The notes below the pieces were generated by a model. It was not told where the DNA came from, did not search any database, and saw only the letters and a program-made list of their open reading frames with translations. Made by a program: the position numbers and the translations under genes. A DNA stretch of 19,209 bases from Bacteroidales bacterium GP4 (GTDB lineage Bacteria > Bacteroidota > Bacteroidia > Bacteroidales > Muribaculaceae): positions 541-19,749 of the forward strand of contig DAAL01000266.1 in the NCBI GenBank assembly GCA_001701065.1, given 5' to 3'. Each line of letters opens with the position of its first letter. Within the stretch, counting starts at the first letter, position 1. Positions 13,688 through 19,209 of the stretch are shown here, piece after piece.

Positions 13688-16489
13688 ATGAAAAAAATCT
13701 ACTTCATTGCGATGCTGACAATGCTGTTATGTTCGATGGGCATATCGGCGCAGATAGTCACGTCATCGCCGTCAATCGTGCAGCGCAACAGTGCCCCTAT
13801 CGTGATCACCTTCCACGCCGACAAAGGCAACAAGGGACTGATGGGACTCACTGCAAGTACTCCCGTATACGCCCACACCGGAGTGATTCTTAAAGGCGAC
13901 ACTGACTCCAAGTGGACAGCCGCGCCTAAATGGGGTGACAATTCCAACAAGTATAAGTTGACTTATGTGTCAGCTAATACTTGGGAGCTAACTATTCCCA
14001 GCATCAATGAATATTATGGTATAACCGATGCCGACGATGTAGTGAAACTGGCATTTGTGTTCCGTAATGCCAATGGTTCCAAAGAAGGCAAAACCGAAAG
14101 CGGAGGCGACATCTTTGTCGACGTGCATCCTGCGCAGGACCAAGTGGTGACGTTCACTTCATCTGTATCGTCCAGCGAAAACATAATTGTTTATGACAAT
14201 TCTCCGGTAACGTTTACTCTTAATTCATCCATTGCCACCAAGCTGTCCATAAGCAATGGCGACAAAGTGGTAAAAAGCGAAGATAATGCCACAAAATTAA
14301 GCGCCGACATAGCATTTGACACTCCCGGAGTGTACAACATCTTCGGAAATGCTGAACTCAAGGGACAAAATGGCGATGTATTGCTTAAAATGATTAAAGT
14401 GACATGTGTGGGAGCTGCCGAAGCCAATAATTATCCCGGAGGCACACCTAAAATGGGTCCGGTGAAGAACTCTGACGGCACTGTGACATTCTGTATAGCG
14501 GCTCCACGCAAAACGTCAGTCCTGCTCATCGGCTCATGGAACCAATACGCTCCCATAAGCATGAACTATCAGGACTACGAAGGCAACCGCTACTTCTGGA
14601 CAACCGTATCTGACATAAAAGAGGATATCAACTACAAGTACTATTTCCAGACCTACGAAGAATCCACCAAGTCAACTGTTAATGTGGGCGACCCCTACGC
14701 TCAGTTGGTGCTTGACCCGTGGAATGACCAGTATATATCTAAAGAGGTGTTCCCTGACATGCCCTCTTATCCCTCTTCGCAAGTGGAGGCTGTGCCTGTG
14801 GCGGTATATAACAAGAACATGAATGACTACGAATGGGAAATAAAGAATTTCAAAGGTGTTCCTCAGGATCGTCTTGTGATATATGAACTTCTTATCCGTG
14901 ATTTCACAGGCACCGAGGGTGCCAAGAACGGTAACGGCACAGTGCGCGGCGTTATCGAAAAACTCGACTATATAAAGTCACTCGGAGTAAATGCCATCGA
15001 GCTTCTTCCTATCATGGAGTTCAACGGCAACCATTCATGGGGCTACAACACCAACTTCTATTTTGCGCCCGACAAATATTATGGAACCCCCGATGACTAC
15101 AAAGAGTTAATCGATGAAGCCCACAAGCGCGGCTTGGCTGTGATTCTTGACATTGTGTTCAATCAAACTGACGGACTGCATCCGTGGTACCAGATGTACC
15201 CTATCGCCAAGAATCCGTTCTACAATGGCAATGCGCCTCATGACTACAGTGTGTTAAACGACTGGAATCAGGATAACCCCCTTGTTCAGCAGCAGTTCAA
15301 GGATGCGCTGAAATACTGGCTTGACATCTACAATGTGGACGGCTTCCGATTTGACTTGGTGAAAGGTCTCGGATCCAATGAAAGCTACAAGGCAACTTAC
15401 AACAGCGCCACCAACACCTGGACCGGAGTCACTGCCGACAAAACCAATGCTTACAATGCATCGCGTGTTGCCCGCATGAAAAAGCTTCATGACGCAATGC
15501 GTGAAGTATACCCCGATGCTTATTTCATCAACGAAAACCTTGCCGGAGCAAAGGAAGAGAATGAAATGGCTGAGGATGGAGAAATAAACTGGGCTAATAT
15601 AAATGAAGCATCATGCCAGTTTGCCATGGGCTACAAGGATAATGCCAACCTGAACCGTTTCTATGCGCCAAGCGACAGCCGCACATGGGGCTCTACCGTA
15701 TCTTACGCCGAAAGCCACGACGAGGAACGCATGGCTTACAAAGTTGCTCAATATGCGCCTGCCGGAATAAAAGGCAATCTTGAAATCACCACTCGTCGTC
15801 TTGGTTCAGTGGCTGCAATAATGCTGATGACTCCCGGTTCCCACATGATATGGCAGTTCCAGGAATTTGGTGCTGATGAGACCACAAAGAACAGTTCAGG
15901 CAATGACACCGGAAACAAAAAAGTCATATGGAGTTACCTTGACAACAAATTCCGTGAAGGACTTAAAAACTCCTATGCCGAACTTTGTGCCATCCGCAAT
16001 GCCAATCCGCAGCTTTTCGGCGACAAAAACGCTATTACAACTATGAAATGCAATGTGTCCAATTGGTCAACCGGCTATATAATCAGCATCAAGAACGGTG
16101 CCGATGAGCTTTATTGCGTGGCAAATCCCGCCACAACCGGAACAGCGTCAATCACTGTGCCCATAACAGGTGCCGACTCTAATTACAATCTTCTCTCAGC
16201 AAGCTATGGTTTGACACCTGCCTTGTCAGGAGGAAAAGTTTCACTGCCCGGCGGCGCATATGCTGTGTTTGCGACCAAAAACATCTCAGGCATCGACAAT
16301 ATCGGCTCTGATGCAGCAGCCGTCAATACAGTGTACGGTTCTAACGGAACCATTTACATCGACGGAGAGTATGACACAGTGTCGGTTTACAATCTTCAGG
16401 GACAATCCATCAATCGCCTGGACGGTTTGAATGCCGGAATCTACATCGTGGTTGTGGACGGAGTTCCGCATAAGATAACGGTAGATTAA
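13688..16489 (+). CDS. Secreted GH13 alpha-amylase-family glycoside hydrolase with T9SS-type C-terminal sorting domain
   Basis: This 933-residue exported enzyme should cut alpha-glucans such as starch or glycogen. A signal peptide (1-21, cut at GISA/Q) is followed by an N-terminal domain of beta type (about 25-150) likely to bind carbohydrate, a second beta domain (about 155-250), an Early-set/CBM48-like domain (264-355; VLLIGSWNQ), and the GH13 barrel (about 395-770). Conserved regions: I, DIVFNQ (488-493), with Gln where His is usual; II, GFRFD with nucleophile D556; III, INENL with proton donor E616; IV, ESHDEE with D678. The last 55 residues (SVYNLQGQ, LNAGIYIVVVDG, KITVD) fit a type IX secretion sorting domain, so it is probably exported to the surface or medium. 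It stands alone between its own promoter region and terminator. The exact product specificity is not known. Confidence 0.93.
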   Translation: MKKIYFIAMLTMLLCSMGISAQIVTSSPSIVQRNSAPIVITFHADKGNKGLMGLTASTPVYAHTGVILKGDTDSKWTAAPKWGDNSNKYKLTYVSANTWELTIPSINEYYGITDADDVVKLAFVFRNANGSKEGKTESGGDIFVDVHPAQDQVVTFTSSVSSSENIIVYDNSPVTFTLNSSIATKLSISNGDKVVKSEDNATKLSADIAFDTPGVYNIFGNAELKGQNGDVLLKMIKVTCVGAAEANNYPGGTPKMGPVKNSDGTVTFCIAAPRKTSVLLIGSWNQYAPISMNYQDYEGNRYFWTTVSDIKEDINYKYYFQTYEESTKSTVNVGDPYAQLVLDPWNDQYISKEVFPDMPSYPSSQVEAVPVAVYNKNMNDYEWEIKNFKGVPQDRLVIYELLIRDFTGTEGAKNGNGTVRGVIEKLDYIKSLGVNAIELLPIMEFNGNHSWGYNTNFYFAPDKYYGTPDDYKELIDEAHKRGLAVILDIVFNQTDGLHPWYQMYPIAKNPFYNGNAPHDYSVLNDWNQDNPLVQQQFKDALKYWLDIYNVDGFRFDLVKGLGSNESYKATYNSATNTWTGVTADKTNAYNASRVARMKKLHDAMREVYPDAYFINENLAGAKEENEMAEDGEINWANINEASCQFAMGYKDNANLNRFYAPSDSRTWGSTVSYAESHDEERMAYKVAQYAPAGIKGNLEITTRRLGSVAAIMLMTPGSHMIWQFQEFGADETTKNSSGNDTGNKKVIWSYLDNKFREGLKNSYAELCAIRNANPQLFGDKNAITTMKCNVSNWSTGYIISIKNGADELYCVANPATTGTASITVPITGADSNYNLLSASYGLTPALSGGKVSLPGGAYAVFATKNISGIDNIGSDAAAVNTVYGSNGTIYIDGEYDTVSVYNLQGQSINRLDGLNAGIYIVVVDGVPHKITVD

Positions 16490-16510
16490 TCCCTCCTGTT
16501 TTTAACTATA

Positions 16511-16548
16511 GAGAGCGTCCCCGAAAACCGAGGACGCTCTTCTTTTTT
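16511..16548 (+). terminator. Terminator after the amylase gene
   Basis: A 9-bp perfect stem AGAGCGTCC (16512-16520) and GGACGCTCT (16532-16540), with an 11-base loop, is followed by TCTTTTTT. It lies 22 bases after the stop codon and isolates the amylase gene from the regulator gene. Confidence 0.92.
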
Positions 16549-16570
16549 ATCGCGTTTAGGACTCAAGATA

Positions 16571-16602
16571 TTTGCTCGATTTCTTATAATGTCGTAAATT
16601 TG
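16571..16602 (+). promoter_or_regulatory. Promoter of the TPR/LuxR-type regulator gene
   Basis: Full consensus: TTTG (16571-16574), 20 bases, TAAATTTG (16595-16602). Transcription should begin near 16609, about 24 bases before the start codon. Confidence 0.82.
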
Positions 16603-16632
16603 TGCGCTAAAACATAATTAGTTACGCATTGC

Positions 16633-18270
16633 ATGAAGAATCTTATACGGGTATTCATAATAGCAATTATCAGCCTTGCTGCTTGTTCACGGCAGCAAGC
16701 CGATTACAATGACATTATCGATGGCGCGGAGTCGGTAATGTACGATAATCCTGACCGCGCATTGTCACTGCTTGACGCTATTGAGCCGGCGGAATTGAAG
16801 GAAGATTCAATAAAAGCTAAATACTACTACGCAGTCGCCTCGGCTCATGACGGACAGAAGCATCTGGCTCTCTCTGATTCATTGATAAGTTATTCCGCTG
16901 AATTTTATAGGGGCAAGGATTTGGAACGCAGTATCAAAAGCGCGACATTGTTAGCTTCCTACAAATACCGTATCGGTGAAATGGACTTGGCTCTAAGAAT
17001 GCTTGATTCATTGTCATCTTTGAACAATGTTCCTGAAAGTTTCCTTATAGAGCCATTGCGTAGCAGAGTCAGTTTGGGAACCTACGATGGACCCAACGAG
17101 TCACGTATAAAGCGACTCATGAGTATCGACAAAGATGAGAGTTGGCTTACACAGTATAAATACTGGCTCTACTTCGATTTTCTTTTCAGAGGCAAAAATG
17201 ATTCAGCCCTTGTGATACTTGATGAACTTATTGATATTGCCGCTCATGAGGGAGCTTCGGAATTAAAATTCCGCTATGAATATGAAAAAATGGGAGTCCT
17301 TGAGGAAATGGGACGCTATTCTGAGTTTTTGAGTTTGGCTGACAGGCTTATGAATGAACCCCAAGGCAATTCAATCAGGCACTACATCCATCTGTGGAAA
17401 TCGCTTGCCATGCTCAATACCGGAAACAGAGCGGAAGCCATCAAAGAATTGGCGAAAGCTGATAGCTGCGCATTGGCGATTCCTAAAGATGAAAGAGGAT
17501 ATTTCAATAGTTTTGCCTACTTTCTCAGCGCCTCGCTCGACTACAATAACACTGGGAAATTGAGTCTTATCCGTATGGCGCGGATAAACAATCGTCAACG
17601 TGATTATCTACTCCGGACGCAAGCCATCCAGCGTGAATCCGAACAAAGCGTTCTTGAATTAGAAAACAGGCGATTGACGCTTAAAGCGAAAAATGAACGA
17701 CAGACTGCAATGTTGGTTATCGTAGTCCTTGCAGCTTTACTTATATCAGGCATATTATTATGGTATGCCCTTAACAAGAAGCGCAAGGCATTGGAAGCGT
17801 TGGAGCGAAACGAGATTTTGCAAAAATTAGTTGATGAATCCAATTCCACAGTGACAAGTTCCGCCATGAACGACACTTTACGCCGGGCTATGCTGCAGCA
17901 ACTCGGCATAATCAAAATGGTTGCCGAGACCCCTACCGAACAGAACCGTGACATGCTCCGAAAAATATCGTCGATTGATAGCGACAACAACGGTTGTCTC
18001 GTAAACTGGGAAAGCGTGTATGGAATAATCGACAATCTATATTCCGGATTCTATTCCCGGTTTCACGAGCATCATGGAGCGATCCTCACTGACAAAGAAG
18101 AACAAATCATAGTGCTTATGGTGGCAGGATTTTCGACCAAGGAAATCAGTGTCATCACGGCACAAACCACAGCGACTATATATGTACGTAAATCTTCGAT
18201 AAGGAAGAAGCTCGGTGTCCCCGAGAAGGAGGATATCGTGGCTTTTCTACGTCAGGAAGCCGAGGCTTAA
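16633..18270 (+). CDS. Membrane-spanning TPR protein with C-terminal LuxR-type helix-turn-helix
   Basis: A 545-residue one-piece sensor-regulator. The N-terminus is a signal with a lipobox (LAAC, C18). Residues about 25-330 are helical and TPR-like, with alternating Ala/Leu-rich pairs such as DNPDRALSLLDAI and GEMDLALRMLDSL. A helical stretch (about 330-356) leads into one strong transmembrane segment (about 359-380), then a basic stop-transfer (NKKRKALEALER) and a cytoplasmic linker. The last 57 residues (485-541) form a LuxR/GerE-like DNA-binding domain: LTDKEEQIIVLMVAGFSTKE, then IYVRKSSIRKKLGV. Bacteroidetes have many such proteins in which an outside TPR part is joined to an inside DNA-binding part. 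Target and signal are unknown; the receptor gene downstream and the amylase gene upstream are candidates. It has its own promoter. Confidence 0.87.
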   Translation: MKNLIRVFIIAIISLAACSRQQADYNDIIDGAESVMYDNPDRALSLLDAIEPAELKEDSIKAKYYYAVASAHDGQKHLALSDSLISYSAEFYRGKDLERSIKSATLLASYKYRIGEMDLALRMLDSLSSLNNVPESFLIEPLRSRVSLGTYDGPNESRIKRLMSIDKDESWLTQYKYWLYFDFLFRGKNDSALVILDELIDIAAHEGASELKFRYEYEKMGVLEEMGRYSEFLSLADRLMNEPQGNSIRHYIHLWKSLAMLNTGNRAEAIKELAKADSCALAIPKDERGYFNSFAYFLSASLDYNNTGKLSLIRMARINNRQRDYLLRTQAIQRESEQSVLELENRRLTLKAKNERQTAMLVIVVLAALLISGILLWYALNKKRKALEALERNEILQKLVDESNSTVTSSAMNDTLRRAMLQQLGIIKMVAETPTEQNRDMLRKISSIDSDNNGCLVNWESVYGIIDNLYSGFYSRFHEHHGAILTDKEEQIIVLMVAGFSTKEISVITAQTTATIYVRKSSIRKKLGVPEKEDIVAFLRQEAEA

Positions 18271-18294
18271 GACACCATTTGGATTGTAAAGCGT

Positions 18295-18309
18295 GATATT
18301 AAGACTTTT
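18295..18309 (+). repeat. Direct repeat copy 1 (15 bases)
   Basis: GATATTAAGACTTTT occurs here, and an identical copy lies at 18349-18363, 54 bases (about five helical turns) away start to start. Copy 1 lies 24 bases after the stop codon of the regulator gene. Confidence 0.75.
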
Positions 18310-18315
18310 TAGATG

Positions 18316-18340
18316 AACTACGACTGATATTCAGGTAGTT
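18316..18340 (+). other. Hairpin between the two direct repeats
   Basis: AACTAC (18316-18321) pairs with GTAGTT (18335-18340), and CTGA (18324-18327) with TCAG (18331-18334), around a 3-base loop with a two-base bulge. No T tract follows on this strand, so it is a poor intrinsic terminator for the regulator gene. It may instead be a protein-binding dyad. Confidence 0.55.
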
Positions 18341-18348
18341 ACAATGAC

Positions 18349-18363
18349 GATATTAAGACTTTT
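18349..18363 (+). repeat. Direct repeat copy 2 (15 bases)
   Basis: Identical to copy 1 at 18295-18309. It ends three bases before the -33 box TTTG (18367-18370) of the receptor promoter, where an activator would be expected to bind. A shorter related core TTAAGA recurs at 18374-18379, in the spacer of that promoter. Confidence 0.75.
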
Positions 18364-18366
18364 ACT

Positions 18367-18399
18367 TTTGGCGTTAAGATGGGTTTAGCTATAATTTTG
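18367..18399 (+). promoter_or_regulatory. Promoter of the outer-membrane receptor-like gene
   Basis: TTTG (18367-18370), 21 bases, TAATTTTG (18392-18399): consensus boxes at the upper end of normal spacing. Transcription should begin near 18406. This makes the ATG at 18404 an unlikely start and favours the one at 18431. Confidence 0.78.
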
Positions 18400-18430
18400 C
18401 GGTATGAAATCAATAAAATTATATCGCATT

Positions 18431-19209
18431 ATGACAACTACAATCTTAAGAAAAATAATGATGGCGGCAGCCGCAATTCAGCTTCCCGCTATCGCAGCCG
18501 CTCAGGAAACTATTGATACCATCGCTACACAAGAGCTTGATGAAATAGTAATCCAAGCACCCAAAGTAATCCGCAAATCCGACATGGATGTTTATCATCC
18601 GTCGAAAAGCGCAGTTGACAATTCTAAGAACGGAATGCAGTTAATCCGCAATCTGATGATCCCCACTTTGACTGTAAATGACGCTTTCGGCTCTATTACC
18701 GCTGCCGGACAGTCAGTGCAAGTGCGAATCAACGGCAGAGTAGCTACAATTGAGCAAGTCAAAGCTCTCTTGCCCGAAACAATAAAGCGTGTGGAATGGA
18801 TAGACAATCCGGGGCTGCGCTACAATGGTGCCAACTATGTGCTTAACGTTATTGTGGCTAATCCCACAGTCGGCGGCTCGTTGATGCTGCAGGGACGACA
18901 GGCATTGAATCAGAAATGGGGTTATTACCAAGGCGATGCCAAATTCAATGTAGGTCGCTCTCAATGGAACGCAGGCGGTTATTTCAAACTCACCGATGAG
19001 ATAAAAGCCCACCGCGAGTATGAGGAAACCTTCACTTTCACCGATGGAACATCCCTTACACGAAAGGAAACTCCGCTGGGCGGCGAACTTGACAACTCAC
19101 AGGGAGCGGCATGGATAACCTATAATTATATAAAACCTGACACCACTGTTTTTTACGTTGCGCTGCAGGCTAACCGCACGTTTTCCGACAAATGGCAATA
19201 TAACGGTTT
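18431..19209 (+). CDS. TonB-dependent-receptor-like outer-membrane beta-barrel protein, 3' truncated
   Basis: The frame is open to the window edge; 259 residues are visible. A signal peptide (MTTTILRKIMMAAAAIQLPA, cut near AAA/QE) is followed by ELDEIVIQAPKV, the usual run-up to a plug domain. A plug-like segment comes next: IRNLMIPTLTVNDAFG, VQVRINGRVA, and LLPETIKRVEWIDNPGLRYNG. Then begin amphipathic beta-strands of a barrel (GSLMLQGRQALNQKWGYYQG, WNAGGYFKL). Unlike SusC it has no N-terminal carboxypeptidase-like domain, so it fits the shorter outer-membrane beta-barrel receptor families. An in-frame ATG at 18404 would add nine residues but sits at or before the predicted transcript start. 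The substrate cannot be told. The gene may be controlled by the regulator encoded just upstream through the repeats at 18295 and 18349. Confidence 0.83.
   Translation, partial: MTTTILRKIMMAAAAIQLPAIAAAQETIDTIATQELDEIVIQAPKVIRKSDMDVYHPSKSAVDNSKNGMQLIRNLMIPTLTVNDAFGSITAAGQSVQVRINGRVATIEQVKALLPETIKRVEWIDNPGLRYNGANYVLNVIVANPTVGGSLMLQGRQALNQKWGYYQGDAKFNVGRSQWNAGGYFKLTDEIKAHREYEETFTFTDGTSLTRKETPLGGELDNSQGAAWITYNYIKPDTTVFYVALQANRTFSDKWQYNG

Noticed and set aside
13624..13893. An 89-codon open frame overlapping the amylase start
   Set aside because: It is out of frame with the amylase, covers its signal peptide region, and has no family resemblance.
18316..18340. Intrinsic terminator for the regulator gene
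   Set aside because: The stem is not followed by a T tract (the next bases are ACAATGAC), so it was recorded as a dyad instead.
1..19209. CRISPR arrays, tRNA or rRNA genes, insertion sequences or phage genes
   Set aside because: No regularly spaced repeats, cloverleaf-like sequences, transposase motifs or phage proteins were seen on either strand.

Overview
The window looks like chromosomal DNA of a member of the Bacteroidales, possibly a Muribaculaceae-type gut commensal. The order is supported by repeated Bacteroidetes-type promoters (TTTG, about 20 bases, TAnnTTTG), few Shine-Dalgarno sites, a TonB-dependent-receptor-like protein, a T9SS-type sorting tail on an amylase, and a one-chain PurL. 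The family assignment is only a guess from these traits.

Layout. (1) 3-686 is the 3' end of a gene whose product ends in a carboxypeptidase-regulatory-like domain plus a piece resembling a TonB plug; a clear terminator follows. (2) 871-6000 is a purine pair: purL, then 24 bases later a PurF-family protein whose glutaminase active site is eroded while its phosphoribosyltransferase motif and putative Fe-S cysteines remain. (3) 6119-9834 is an electron-transfer cassette, etfB-etfA-acyl-CoA dehydrogenase, with one strong promoter in front and a strong terminator behind. (4) 9924-13375 holds three genes: a small YccF-family membrane protein (minus), a divergent lipoprotein with a CxxCH haem-type motif and TolB-like propeller repeats (plus), and a polytopic membrane protein (minus) that ends 10 bases from the lipoprotein gene. 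(5) 13688-16489 is a secreted multidomain GH13 amylase-type enzyme with its own terminator. (6) 16633-18270 is a membrane-spanning TPR/LuxR-type regulator with an N-terminal lipobox. (7) 18431 to the edge is the start of an outer-membrane receptor-like protein, with an unusual upstream region: an exact 15-base direct repeat flanking a hairpin, next to a good promoter.

How the genes relate. PurL and the PurF-like protein belong to early purine synthesis. EtfB and EtfA should pass electrons to or from the acyl-CoA dehydrogenase. The amylase, the regulator and the receptor could form a glycan-use neighbourhood, but each has its own promoter and nothing here proves a link. No tRNA, rRNA, CRISPR array, insertion sequence, phage gene or origin was seen. 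Most of the window is ordinary core metabolism; the observations most worth following are the degenerate PurF glutaminase, the CxxCH/propeller lipoprotein, the lipobox-bearing regulator and the repeat-dyad-repeat region before the receptor gene.
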